Source: Limonium bicolor (lineage: Eukaryota; Streptophyta; Magnoliopsida; Caryophyllales; Plumbaginaceae). Taken from it: a stretch of 64,000 nucleotides of DNA. The notes under the pieces are model-generated. The model was not told where the DNA came from and searched no databases. It was given only the letters and a program-made list of their open reading frames with translations. The position numbers and the translations under genes were made by a program. Below are positions 26,162-37,813 of this stretch, piece by piece (positions within the stretch are counted from its first letter, which is position 1; every line of letters begins with the position of its first letter). The DNA is taken from positions 166,027,074 through 166,091,073 of the forward strand of contig CM041780.1 of NCBI GenBank assembly GCA_023374045.1, given 5' to 3'.

Positions 26162-27010
26162 CTATCTCTCTGCACCCTGCACCAGCTCAGGTCCAACCAA
26201 GACCCTCTCTTTCAGGTCATCCCAACAGATGGGGGACCTGCACCTCCTACCGTACAACGCTTCGAACGGAGCCATACCAATGCTCGCCTGAAAGCTGTTG
26301 TTGTAGGCAAACTCAATCAGGGTCACGTGCTGCTCCCAGCTACCTCCAAAATCCAGGACACATGCGCGAAGCATGTCCTCCAGACCTGATTAGTCCTCTC
26401 TGTCTGGCCATCCGACTGAGGATGGTAGCTGAACTGAAGCTAAATCGTACCCAGGGCCTTATGCAAACTGCGCCAAAATCTCGAAACAAAGCGCGGGTCA
26501 CGATCAGAAACTATAGTAGTAGGCACACCATGCAACCTCACTATCTCATCCAGATACAGACGAGCTAGACGCTCCAGACTGAAGGTCTTCTTCACAGGCA
26601 GAAAATGAGCAGACTTCGTCAGACGATCAACAATCACCCAAATAGCATCACAACCCGAGGAAGTCTTGGGCAAACCCATGACAAAGTCCATCCCCACACT
26701 CTCCCACTTCCACTCAGGAATGGGAAGGGGCTGAAGCAAACCCGCTGGCCTCTGGTGCTCAGCCTTCACCTGCTGACAGGTCTGGCACTTCGAAACAAAC
26801 TCAGAGATGTCTCGCTTCATCCCCAGACCACCAGAACGACTCTCTGAGATCTCGATACATCTTCACCCCTCCTGGGTGAACTGAATATGGCGCTCCGTGA
26901 GCCTCCTGAAGGATCTCCCTACGCAGAACTGCATCGTCGGGCACACACACTCGGCCTCTGAAACGCAGACAACCATCACTGGAGACACTGAAGTCTGAGT
27001 TCTGCTCTGA
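26162..27010 (-). pseudogene. Element D integrase
   Basis: On the minus strand, an H2C2 zinc-binding region (VHPGGVKMY ... [15 protein letters not shown]) is split by a frame change near 26810. The DDE core follows: D in [11 protein letters not shown] in VSDRDPRF, E in the SDGQTERT region. An in-frame stop at 26440-26442 and a small deletion lie just before the glutamate, and another frame change follows. The later part has LIEFAYNNSFQASIGMAPFE and ALYGRRCRSP, typical of plant Ty3/gypsy integrases. The protein would insert the cDNA; this copy cannot make it. Confidence 0.9.
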
Positions 27011-27203
27011 AGGCAGCCCCTCTCTGATCCGACTCAAAGCTGAATCCGACTCCTGACCAACTCTGATCCTGTCGACCAACGAAGACTGAACCTGAAGTGC
27101 TGCTATCACACTGGCACTGGCTGGTCTGACTACCCAGACGCCCATACGCTGAAGCTCTAAGGCGGACCTCTGAACTCCTGTCAAGGCACAAGCTACACCC
27201 ACC

Positions 27204-27585
27204 TCTCCGGCTCAAAGCATCTGCAACAACATTCGCTCTACCCTGGTAGAGGATCTCTAAATCGTAGTCGTGAAGTAGCTCCAACCACCTCCGCTGTCTC
27301 AAGTTCAGCTCCTTCTGAGTGAACAAATACTTGAGACTCTTGTGGTCCGTGTAAACCTTACACGACGCCCCATACAGATAATGTCTCCAAATCTTCAGCG
27401 CGAAAACCACAGCTGCCAACTCCAGATCGTGGGTAGGGTAGTTCTTCTCATAAGGTTTAAGCTGCCGAGAGCCATAAGCCACTACCTTACCCTGCTGCAT
27501 CAAAACACATCCTAGTCCCTTATGGGACGCATCACAGAAGACCTCGAATCCTCGGTCCCAGATGGCAAAGTCAGAATCGGTGCGG
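27204..27585 (-). pseudogene. Element D RNase H domain
   Basis: Acidic catalytic positions are visible in [21 protein letters not shown] and ADALSRR, in the order expected for the RNase H joined to Ty3/gypsy reverse transcriptase. The domain lies in one frame but is shifted from the reverse transcriptase by a frame change near 27590. Confidence 0.9.
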
Positions 27586-27588
27586 TCG

Positions 27589-28819
27589 TCAACCTCTTCT
27601 TAACTCCTGGAAGCTCTGCTCGTAAGCCTCACTCCACTCGAACTTAATCTCCTTCCTCAACAGACGGGTCAGCGGGGATACAATCTTAGAGAACCCCTCG
27701 ACAAACTTCCTGTAATACCCAGCTAACCCAAGGAAACTACGGATCTCAGCAACATTCGTGGGCCTCGCCCACTCCATAACTGCTCTAATCTTCTCAGGGT
27801 CCACTGAAATACCGTCCTTCGAGACCACATGACCCAAGAATACTACACGATCCAGCCAGAAGTCACACTTCTTCAGCTTAGCATATAGCTCACGATCCTT
27901 CAACGTCTGCAAACAATCCTCAGATGCTCCTCGTGCTCCTCTGCACTCTTGGAATACACCAAGATGTCATCTATGAAGACCACTACAAACTGATCCAGAT
28001 AGGGTTTGAAAACCCGGTTCATCATATCCATGAAGACTGAGGGAGCATTAGTCAAACCAAACGGCATAACTAGGAACTCGTAATGACCATAACGAGTCCT
28101 AAAGGCGGACTTAGGCACATCCTCGGCCTTAATCCTCAACTGATGGTAGCCTGAACGAAGGTCGATCTTCGAGAACACTGTGGCGCCCGCCAACTGGTCA
28201 AACAGATCATCTATGCGCGGAAGGGGATATCGGTTCTTGATGGTCACCTTGTTCAGCTCTCTGTAGTCGATGCACAATCTGAAGGTCCCATCCTTCTTCT
28301 TCACAAACAGCACTGGCGCTCCCCAAGGCGAAACGCTAGGGCGAATGAAGCCCTTGTCTAGCAACTCCTGAAGCTGGACCTTCAACTCCTTCAACTCCGC
28401 CGGACTCATACGGTAAGGGGCCCTAGAGATGGGCTGAGTCTCTGGCGCTAAATCGATGGTGAACTCCACCTCCCTCACTGGTGGTAGTCCGGGCACATCA
28501 TCCTGGAAAACCTCAGGGAACTCTCTGACGATCGGGATGCTCTCCAAGCTGGATCCCTCACGCACCTCTGGCAGATAGCACAAGAATCCCTGGCAGCCCT
28601 TCCTCAAGAAGCTGGCTGCCTGCATCGCAGACACAATCATAGGCGCACACGGGACTGCATTCCCAGCAAACAAAACGGCTCCGCCGGCAATTCAAACACT
28701 ACTCTCCTCGCTGCACAGTCTATATGGGCATGGTGCTCTGCTAGCCAGTCCATGCCCAAAATCACATCAAAACAGGTCATCCGCATCGGGATGAGGTCAG
28801 CACAAAAGTCTTGTCCCAA
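27589..28819 (-). pseudogene. Element D protease end and reverse transcriptase
   Basis: The frame opening at 28819 has FDVILGMDWLAEHHAHIDC, the end of the retroviral-type aspartic protease. A change of frame near 28660 leads into the reverse transcriptase, which is intact in the 28673-27900 frame: [50 protein letters not shown] and the catalytic FIDD (27965-27976). A further frame change near 27905 leads to the connection region ([22 protein letters not shown]). Because breaks are mostly single-base, some could be sequencing errors. Confidence 0.93.
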
Positions 28820-28943
28820 CTACTATGGGACAAGCCTTACACACAGAATTCAGCACAAGGGCAACCCACCCATAATGGACTACTCACACACAAGTCTACC
28901 TCACTAGGCACAGCAGTCAATTCAAGTCTACCCAATAAATCAC

Positions 28944-30056
28944 AGAGATAAAGGAGTGCGTAGCTCCCGAGTCAAACAGACAAAACATCCTGAGAATGGA
29001 TCTGAAGGATACCTGAGACGACGCGATCACCAGCACGATCACGCTCTCCCCCATAGCATACACTCGGGCCTGAGTCTGAGGCTTCTTCTGGTCGGACCTC
29101 GCCTCTGAATCTGAACCGGTGCCTCTATCTCCTGAGCCTCTACCGGATGCCTGAGGGCACTGAGCGATCCGGTGCTCCATCGACCCGCACTTAAAGCAGG
29201 CACCAGTCTTCTTGTAGCACTCCCTACCAGGATGGGAGTGACCACAAGATCCCACTTCGCCCCAGCTGACGACGATGAAGAAGCTCCCCGGATCTCCATA
29301 CTGCTTCTTCTGAGGAGCAGCCTCCTTCTTCTGAGGCTCTTCAGCACGCCTCTTCCCCTTGTGGTCCTTGCCAGCCTGTCTGCCCCTGATGTCGGCCTCT
29401 ACCAGCAGAGCGACATCTGCCACATCCCTGAAGGTCCGGTGACGAAGAGGTGTCACCGAGGACCTGATGTCTGGTCTGAGCCCACTCTCGAACTTACGGG
29501 CCTTCCTATGCTCATCTGGCTCCGGAGCATACTTCGAGAGCGTCACGAACTTCCTCACGTACTCCTCGACTGACATGTCTCTCCCCTGGCGCAGCCGGTT
29601 ATACTCGTTGATCTTCTGATCCTTGTAAACGTCCGGATAGAACTGCTTGTTGAACTCCAAGCAGAACTGATCCCAGGTCCAAGGCTGGGGATGCCTACCC
29701 ATCACCATACGCCACCACTCCTTCGCCTCCCCCTTAAAGAGGAACGTGGCGAAGTCCACCTTCTGGTCATCCTCCGACCCCATCACTCTCAGCAGGTCCT
29801 CGACCTCTGTAATCCAATGGCTCGCCTCCTGAGGGTCACCACAGCCGTCAAAGGAAGGTGGCTTTAGCTTCATGAACTCCTGGAGCGCCCTGACTCGGCC
29901 TCCCACAGCATTCGCCCCTGCTGGGCCTGCTCCACCAACTCCTCCACCAGCTCCCCCAGCAGCTGCAGCCATCGTCTGCATCAACTGTGCCACAAACTGC
30001 TGTACTGCATCCGCAGCATCTCCCTGAGGGGTCACTGGTGCTCTACGAGGAGGCAT
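28944..30056 (-). pseudogene. Element D gag and start of protease
   Basis: I start at MPPRRAP (30056), which is the usual start of Tekay gag; an upstream in-frame ATG exists but adds leader-like residues. Residues about 80-225 form the retrotransposon gag domain (WITEVEDLLRVMG, FKGEAKEWW, EYNRLRQGRDMSVEEYV). A CCHC zinc knuckle has C287, C290, H295 and C300. The stretch near residues 256-270 looks frame-scrambled. The aspartic protease active site DSGATHSFIS is at residues 362-371, after which the frame goes off and ends at 28917. Gag would form the particle and package RNA. Confidence 0.92.
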
Positions 30057-30168
30057 TCTGAGATACACAAATCCAAAACTTGTCAGAACTGACTCACACT
30101 TCAACAATTGCCACAACTGAACCTCACATCAGCAAACACAACCACAGACCCTAAAGAAAGCCAAACCT

Positions 30169-30181
30169 GGCTCTGATACCA
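30169..30181 (-). other. Primer-binding site of element D
   Basis: On the minus strand TGGTATCAGAGCC lies five bases inside the 5' LTR, complementary to the 3' end of initiator tRNA-Met. Confidence 0.95.
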
Positions 30182-30186
30182 CTAAA

Positions 30187-32336
30187 TGTAACACCCCTAA
30201 AACCGGCCTAAGAGTTAAGGGTATTACACGCCGCGTATTGCTACCAATAACGCAAGGCTCTAAAACACTCAAATGCAATAAAGGCCCAAAACAGAGTTTA
30301 CATAAACATTGTAAACCAAAGTATTCAAATACAGCGGAAGCAAATACAAAATCCCAAATACATGTTCCAAACAGAAACAGAGGTCTAACAGAGTAAGGCC
30401 CGAAGGCTACAAGCCTGAGTAAGAATATCAAATAACAAATGAGCTATAACATAAACTAAGCTCCAGAAACTGAATAAGTGATCCTCGCTGATCAATCTGC
30501 AAAAATGTTAAAAGTAGGGGAATGAGCACACAACTATGCCCAGTAAGCAGCGACCGTCATCAGTAAGGTCGCTCAAAACAATTGAAATCAGAAGAAGAGA
30601 AGATAAGCATAATATCCACATTCCTCAAACAGTCAGAAGCTTTCAGAATCAGAAACAGAATGGGACACAAGAGTCCCCTGCAGAAACATCAGAGTTCTTA
30701 AACAAGAAGGGACAAGACACAATGCACACACTCAGAAGGGTCGAAGACCCATAGACCATACCAGGTCTCTCGGCAACGCAGAAATGACTCGAAAGAGCCA
30801 AAGGGTTCGTCAACCCCACAGAACAGAAAGGGAATGACCCACACTCAGAACGACGTCTACATGGTATACCACGGAATAGCTCGACCCAGCCATTCACGGC
30901 TCAGAAACAATGTGAAATGTCCCAAAACAGAAGGGTTGCTTAAACAGAAGCAAGATTGCATTTAATATGCCAAAACACTCATAAATCAGTAGCACAGGTC
31001 ATAAGGGACCCAACGCCGCAGACGGCACTCAAATCGGAGTTCAAACGAAGAAGTTACGCTGAAAACAGAGGGGTGTCCGAACTTGTGTCCGGACGTCGTT
31101 CGGACGCAAGTCGAGACTCGGAAACCAAAGATTGTCAAATGTCCGAACTTGTGTCCGGACATCAATGTTCGGACTGATGTTCGGACGGGTTACGGAAAAG
31201 AGTTACGCGGAAGGTCCGACCTTGTGTCCGGACGTCAAAGTTCGGACGCAGGTCGAACTAAAATCAGAGAAGAACCCAAGGGCGTGTCCGAACATCAAAG
31301 TTCGGACATGCCCCGAACTTTGACAATCAATAGAGCAAAACACACTGTCCGAACTTCAAAGCTCGGACGGAAGTTCGGACAGTGCGAAAACTGCATTTTC
31401 CAGAAGACGAGTAGAGCAGAAACCTGTGCAAAAACATCATCACGAATTGCCAAATTGATACACACACCAAATCACAGAGAAAAACAGAGAACCATGGGGT
31501 TTTAACCATTCCAAAACGCAACCAAAGAGACAACACAAACAGAATTCACACCCAAAACAGAACCGTTGCAATCCCCATGGCTGAACTTCCAAATAGAATC
31601 GAGTAACCACCTACCTCGTTTAATCTGAGCAGAATAATCCAACGATCTGAGACGGTCTACAGCAGCCCGAGCAATCCACCAACCAGACACGGATCCACAA
31701 CACTGAACCACCACAATTAACATTCTAAAATCAGAAAACGACAAGGGAAGACCTAGAACACATAGTCTCAAATTCTGCAGCACCAACCTGAACTGTGAGT
31801 GCAGAAAATTCAACAAATCGCAACAGTCCACAGCCCGCACTACCCACAGATCAGCAGCAACCCTGCAGTCTCTGAATTCAGCAATCCGAAGTTCCAAAAA
31901 TCAGAAAACAAGAGAGGAGATAACACAGCACCAAGCCATTCGATCTGAGAATCCAAACCTGGATTAGAAGAAGAGGAACGCAGCAGCAACACAATCTGAT
32001 CGCAACAGCGGATTTTGCAAACTCACAGAGGAAGAAGTTGAGAGCTGAGAGGGAAGAAGAGGCAAAACTATCGCTCTGAAAGCACAACGAAGAGACGCTC
32101 CCACGATCTATCTGACGTGATTACCAATGATCAGAGAGTGAAAGTAAAATAAGGAAACCTTTTCCTTATAAATCAGATAATTAATTACCTTAATTAATTA
32201 ACCAAATGACCTCCTCGCCCTTGACAAATGCAACAATGTCGCTGACGTCCCAACTGACAGCAAGAGATTTAAATCCAACTTTAGAATCACGTTGTAGCAG
32301 ATATAATATAAGGTAGGAAATATACGGGTTATAACA
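30187..32336 (-). repeat. Element D 5' LTR
   Basis: It matches 23381-25608. Its hairpin array (31073-31387) has five units because units 2 and 3 of the other LTR are fused. Differences between the LTRs are mainly short indels. Confidence 0.93.
31073..31387. repeat. GTCCGAAC hairpin array, D 5' LTR (five units)
   Basis: Units are at about 31073-31112, 31140-31187, 31213-31258, 31284-31323 and 31344-31387. The second starts like unit 2 and ends like unit 3 of the 3' LTR array; the first and fourth listed units have also lost short internal pieces. Confidence 0.92.
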
Positions 32337-32645
32337 TGTGGTATGTTTTAAATTGAGTAACAATTTGAGAAAATGAGCCATGAGTTGCTTAGGTAAAGTA
32401 AGCAAAGTAAATTGAGAATGACGAATGACCTAAGTTCTAGGAATTAGAGATAAATTAAAACGGATTGTTTTATGAGTATGACTAGAAAGAGTAAAAGATA
32501 GAAAACGAAAATGTTTGACTATCTGATTGTTTGAAACTGACATGGGAGGTGGAACTTGTTCTGCTAGCGATCAAGGGAAACCGAACACAAATTGGAGTGA
32601 AAGGATAGTTCAACACTGATGCTGATCACATTAGGGTTGGATGAT

Positions 32646-34569
32646 TGATGGAGAAATATGTGACTACTTCTACCACATAGGCAGTGTACCTAATCGTTTT
32701 GCGGGATAGTGGATTCGTGGGGTTTCGTACTCTTGGGGACCTCGCTGTGGATAACTGACAGTATATTAAATTGATTGAGAATTCTATAAACAGATTTTAT
32801 CTTTTTGAGGGAAATGATTATCAGCTACATAATAAGACAATAATAAAAACAATTAAAATGAAACAAAATAAAAAATAGAAATTATTAATCTTTTTTGTCT
32901 TTTTGAGAAAGCATCCCAGGTTGTTCTGCTCACCTATTTATTCAATTATATTAATATAACTTTACCACTTAAGTAATAAAACTCAGAAACTATAAATAAT
33001 TCGTTGACGACTAAATCTAACGAACCCTAACCAGTTGCTAGAACTAGCAGCAGACTAATGCTCTAATCCGGACACAACCAATCGCATAAAGAACAGCTTC
33101 CATTTGAGACTAATTAACCTATAGGCCGGATCAGGCTTCTAGCTGTTAATCAGGTTTAATTCCTATGTCTTGTTTACTATCTCAGCTCTCGCGTGTTGAT
33201 TAGAAAACTACAAGTATTGCTTTAATAATTGATCAGAGAATTAAAGCAGATGAGAACTGGAATTAAACTACTACTTTAGATAAAATCATAGTGGAAAGCT
33301 TAACATAACATAATTATATAAAATATGCTCGCATCCCAAACCTGGGAGGGCTTGAGTTATTAATTAAACATAACTATATATAACAACGTTTAAACAAAAT
33401 AAGAGAAAGGGTAGAGAAAACTCCAGCTAGCAAGTCGACTCTGAATCTCAGCTCCGCCTCTGTATCCACGTCGTACTAATAATATAATAATAATGGTAGA
33501 GATGTGATGTGGTGGAAAGACAAATAAAAATGGAGAAAACGGGGAGAAAGAAATGGATGTGGTTTGTACGTGGTGAGCGAGTGAGGTGAGCTGTTCGTGA
33601 ACTAGGTGATGGACTTTGGATTAAGAAGGGATGCCAAATACTGAAGAAGGACGTGGCTTATTTATAGGCTGAGGAATAAGAAGCAAACAACGGAGTAGTC
33701 AGGGTGAATCAAGATGGCGGTGGAGTTGGTAAGCAGATCCGTGAAAATCTCAGTCAGAGATTACATTTATTATCGCAGCAGCAATTGATTGCAGAGGCGG
33801 CGTCACGCTTGAGTAAATTAAGGTAGGCGCCGAACGAGTCTGCAATTAATGAAGTGCGGCGCCGCGAAGGAAGGAGAAAAAACGGAGAAGAAAACTGTTC
33901 GGCGTTGAAATCTGGTGTGCTGATCCTCTTGTCCGCGCCTAAGGAGGCGGTTGCCTCTGCTCCATAAGGAGGCGGTTGTGAGTGTGTTGTCCGCTCCAAA
34001 GGAGGCGGTCGTCTCTGTTTCTCTCTTGTCCGCTCCAAAGGAGGCGGACTCCACTCAGCGCCTCTGTCCTCGCAAGTGTCCGCCCAAAAACAAGCGGACA
34101 TCAGTCCTTGTCCGCGCCTCTGCAATTGTACTGCGCCACTGAAGATTTTTCGTATGCATTCATATGGGCATGCGCCTCTGTCATTTGGTCGGCTTAATGA
34201 TCATCATCAATGACGAATTTGATCCAGCCCAATCACGTGCTTATGTTGCTGCCATTTGTCTATGTGGTCGGTATTCTTCTCATGACTTTGTGTAGCAAAT
34301 GTGGACGTTTAGTATAGCAATCATGAGAAAAATGATGACTTGATGTCGATTGATATCACTTTTGTGCTGTATCGTATATAATATATATATATATATACAT
34401 ATATATCACCGTTTGTCGTTGTAATCCTACATTTGACACATAAGATGTATCAGTTCACATCAAAACATAAATCTAGGAAAATCATATGATAAGTGAGAAA
34501 TACGACACAAATTGCTATGAGAATAGGAAGAATTAAAGCCCTAAGAGTAGATGTATTTCTCGCTTATCA
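32646..34569 (-). repeat. Element E 3' LTR
   Basis: 1924 bp. It carries GTCCGC...GGCGG hairpins (33931-34100) and a short AT run (34378-34400). Confidence 0.93.
33931..34100. repeat. GTCCGC hairpin array in E 3' LTR
   Basis: Units such as GTCCGCTCCAAAGGAGGCGG and GTCCGCCC...GCGGAC occur about five times. The second unit lacks its left arm here but is complete in the other LTR. The inverted arms differ from those of D and C but keep the GTCCG/CGGAC ends. Confidence 0.82.
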
Positions 34570-35780
34570 AACTTCCTCACACTTAGCTTTTGCTTGTCCT
34601 CAAGCAAATAGAGAATAAATATCTCTAAGGCCGTAGTATCAAACCTCAGGATTAGACAGATGCAAAACAGAGCAAGCAAAGTGACAATCAAAAGAATAGT
34701 TCTGCTCCTGGTTGTAGGTTTTCACAAACAGTGAAAAAGAATTTTTTTTTTTAAAGCATGGATAAGTTAGACTACAAAATCTGAATGTAGATTAACTTGG
34801 GATCTTCCACCATTTCTTTCCTTTAACCTTTGGATGACAAGGGGTGTGAAGTAACGCCTTATTCCGCGATACCTTTCAACACCACATACTCATGATCAAA
34901 AACAAAAATTAAACTGCAATTAACTCTTTTCGTATGCAAAAACATTCTTCTTCAAGAAATATATACAACACAATTGAATAATTGCGAATTGCAGAGTTTT
35001 TTCGTAACCCAGACTTTTCTCTCTATCCTTGTAACGGTGTTGGGCCAACTATCCCAGATCACGAGACCTTAGGTAGATAGGTGTTAAGGCACCCCTAGGA
35101 CTTAATAACCGGATAGACGAGGCCTGCTTTTGTTAGGAAATTTTTGATCAGCGGAGTACCTTGCCTTATCCTTTCATTCCAAACTTTCATATCATTTCCA
35201 AAATCCCAAGCTAAACTAATTCAGTTTCCCCAATCAACTTAATCCACCAAATTTTTGGGAAAACAGATTCATTTGAATAAAACTATATATACAAACAACC
35301 TAAAGCAGAAAGATTCTTGAGGTGGTCACCTGGCTTCACTTCAAAATTTATGCAAAAATTTTCACCCAAGAATTCAACATTTATAAGCACTCAGAGCAGT
35401 GATTCCCTCAATGCAAGAAGACAATTAAAAACATGTGTGGATTAAGTGCAACTGGCATATTTTCAGGGAAGGTCTAAACTTCCTCACACTTAAGAGGAGC
35501 AATGTCCTCATTGTTCATAAAATAATCAAGAAAAGACCTTTCAAAATATGCCAGACTCATGAAGAATTTCATTCAGGACAATCATGGACTGATATAATAA
35601 TAATCATTAAGCGTGATAGACTGGACAGAAACATTTAAAATAAAGAAACGGAGACTCCCCTGATATCGTAGATTGAGGAAGGTGTCCTTCCTCACACTTA
35701 AGTGCGAATAATGGGGTAGTAGCGTTCCTCACACTTGCGTTCAAGCAAGTGTCCAGCCTTGGAGGTCTTCAGATACCATG
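34570..35780 (-). other. 3' non-coding module of element E, with polypurine tract and stem-loop
   Basis: On the minus strand this ends with stem TTGCTT, loop GAGGAC, stem AAGCAA (34607-34590) and the purine tract GTGTGAGGAAGTT next to the LTR. About 1.2 kb aligns with 58515-59690 in element F, including GATGACAAGGGGTGTGAAGT and CACGAGACCTTA blocks and repeated CTTCCTCACACTT motifs. No coding frame is conserved. Confidence 0.85.
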
Positions 35781-36060
35781 ATAAGAATTTCTCCTGCACA
35801 CACTACCCAAAAATAAACGCTAAAAAGCGTTGCATGAAAGCATAGACACCATGTCCACTTCTTCTTTTTTTTTTGTAAAACATAATATAGAAATAATGTG
35901 GGGTACAAAATTAAAATAATAATAATAGGATAATAAGTTTAACCACTGGGTTGCCTCCCAGTAAGCTGCCCGTAGTTTTAGTCTTTGGCTAGACTCCTGC
36001 TTCGTATCCTGGATCAAAAATAAAGTAGACAACTTTCGCCAGGAAAACGAATAGCGGTAA

Positions 36061-36892
36061 TTAAAAGCAAACTACCTGATCAAAACAAAGCGTTACGTCG
36101 GCAAATAAAATAGGAAAGTGTATACTCCACAAAACCTGATGTTTGAGGAGATATTGCTGATAACATTGTTCAATCAGAAGACCAAGTGTGGATGGCTCTT
36201 TTTCCTCAAATTCAAGGACATAAACGTCCCCCCCCCCCTGTTGTTGAGGCTCCTGGAGGCAAGGTGCTTTCTCCTCAGATTTGAGAATATAAATATCTCC
36301 CTCCGGTTGGTAAGGCTCCATGACAATTCCATTTTGGCAGACAATTGCGATAGTAGCTGTAATTTCTTCATCTTCTATGGACTCGATCGCAACTGGTGCT
36401 TCTACCGGCTCATAGACAAGTGTAGACAAAATATCCTCGAACTCTAGTTGCTCCTCTTGTGTTGGGGATGGAGAGGGAGGGGGACACAAATTGTTAAATA
36501 TTTGTTCCACCTCTTCTTCAGATAATACACTCCTGATAAGTTTCTCCATTTCTTCAACAGAGCCCGTAGCTTCAAGATTATTTGGCTCGATCGATCTTCA
36601 CTCCTTGGAGTCACCACTGGAATCTCTTCTAGTGGCTCGCCTGACTCGGGAGGAATTCGGCTGGCCTCTGTGTCGATTGCTGTTTGTTCTGATTGAAGTA
36701 GTAATATCCCAACTGATCTTCTTTATACTGTGTAGTAGTCTGCTCAACTTCCCACCCATACAGGTTTCGATTGATTGTTGAGGTGTGTTGATAATCCTTG
36801 ACCAACCTTCGATATGAGGATATTTCCTCTTGCATTTGCGTCCATTCCAAATTGATCAACAATCTTCTCACCTCATCGTATCCGCTCTCCAT
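36061..36892 (-). pseudogene. Element E acidic protein of unknown function (broken frame)
   Basis: Two frames (36892-36629 and 36549-36061) appear to be parts of one gene: between them the third frame continues sensibly (ESGEPLEEIPVV, then IEPNNLEATGSVEEMEKL), so there are at least two frame changes near 36650-36700 and 36595. The protein starts MESGYDEVRRLL, is helical and charged at first (MQEEISSYRRLVKDYQ), then becomes acidic and proline/glutamate rich, with a repeated theme YILKSEEKAP and YVLEFEEKEP. No zinc knuckle, gag domain, protease or polymerase motif is seen. It lies about 0.9 kb downstream of the primer site, where gag would be. I do not recognise it. Confidence 0.6.
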
Positions 36893-37795
36893 TATCAGTA
36901 ATTAATCTATAAAACAAAAATAATAAAAAAAATCCCGAGTAGAATAGAACTAAAATAGAAAAGAACATAAAAACAAAATTAACTAAATAAAACAACGAAG
37001 AAAAACAAATATAGAAAAAGAAAATGGCTAAAATAAATAACAAATACGAGATCAATTAATGGAAGTAAAAAACTGAATTAAAGAAGAAAAACTAAAACAA
37101 AAAGGAAAGTACCGACATATAAAACTTAATAAAAAAAGAAAAGTAAAATAAATTAACAAGATTAACTCCTAAAAGTAGCAACTAAATCCTAATTAATCTA
37201 TAAACAAAAATAAAAAGAAGAAAAGTAAAAGAAAAAGAAAAACCTAGTAAGAGCAAAAGTAAGATGAAAATCAAAAGAAAAAATAATAGAAGAGATCGCA
37301 CCGTAATACCCTACTAATAAAGTAATAGAAAGAAAAGTTAAGAAAATTGAAAATGAAAAGAAAGAAAAAAAAAGGACACGGAACTAAAATTGGACGTAAA
37401 CAAGATAAAAAGAAAAGTTAAAGAATAAGAAACACAAAACCACACAAGTATATCCTAAACCGATAAGATCAAATACGAGAATAACAACTAAGAGATCGCG
37501 TCAGAATAAGAATAAAAATAATATTTTTTTTTAAAAAAAAATCGAATTCGTAAAGAAAGAAAATGAACACGTAAAGGAAAAAAAAAAAAAGAATCGAACG
37601 GGAGGTTAACTCCAATTAAAACACTAACAAAAGTAAAAACGAATTACCAACTTCAATTTATGAATTAGCGTACCTGATCAAATCAACTAAAATATGATAA
37701 GGTCAAATTGAAATAATACAAATAAGTAAATAAACTAAAAAGAAAAATTAAACTAAAACTCAATAAAATAAAATTGTCAATTAACCTGCCAGAGG
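36893..37795 (-). other. U-rich leader of element E
   Basis: Between primer site and first frame the minus strand is very T-rich (TTTTATTTT-like runs). Element K has a similar T-rich leader at 53641-53905. No gene. Confidence 0.7.
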
Positions 37796-37813
37796 TCCCC
37801 GGCAACGGCGCCA
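37796..37813 (-). other. Primer-binding site of element E (tRNA-Asp type)
   Basis: On the minus strand TGGCGCCGTTGCCGGGGA lies six bases inside the 5' LTR. This is the Asp-type site commonly seen in Athila elements. Confidence 0.92.

Larger units (their letters stand above)
23381..32336 (-). mobile_element. Element D, Tekay-type chromovirus (8956 bp)
   Basis: It is a complete but decayed Ty3/gypsy retrotransposon on the minus strand, inserted in element C with duplication TGTGG (23376-23380, 32337-32341). The order on the minus strand is 5' LTR (32336-30187), Met-type primer site, gag with zinc knuckle, protease, reverse transcriptase, RNase H, integrase, C-terminal chromodomain, polypurine tract, 3' LTR (25608-23381). 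The chromodomain places it among chromoviruses, and the LTR ends with the primer site fit the Tekay/Del clade. The LTRs are closely similar apart from small indels, so insertion looks fairly recent. Confidence 0.95.

Noticed and set aside
29172..29573. 133-residue plus-strand frame over D gag
   Set aside because: It is an opposite-strand shadow of the gag coding sequence.
33754..34125. 123-residue minus-strand frame in the E LTR
   Set aside because: Its repeated LERT/PPP segments come from the GTCCGC hairpins, and the frame is not kept in the other LTR copy.
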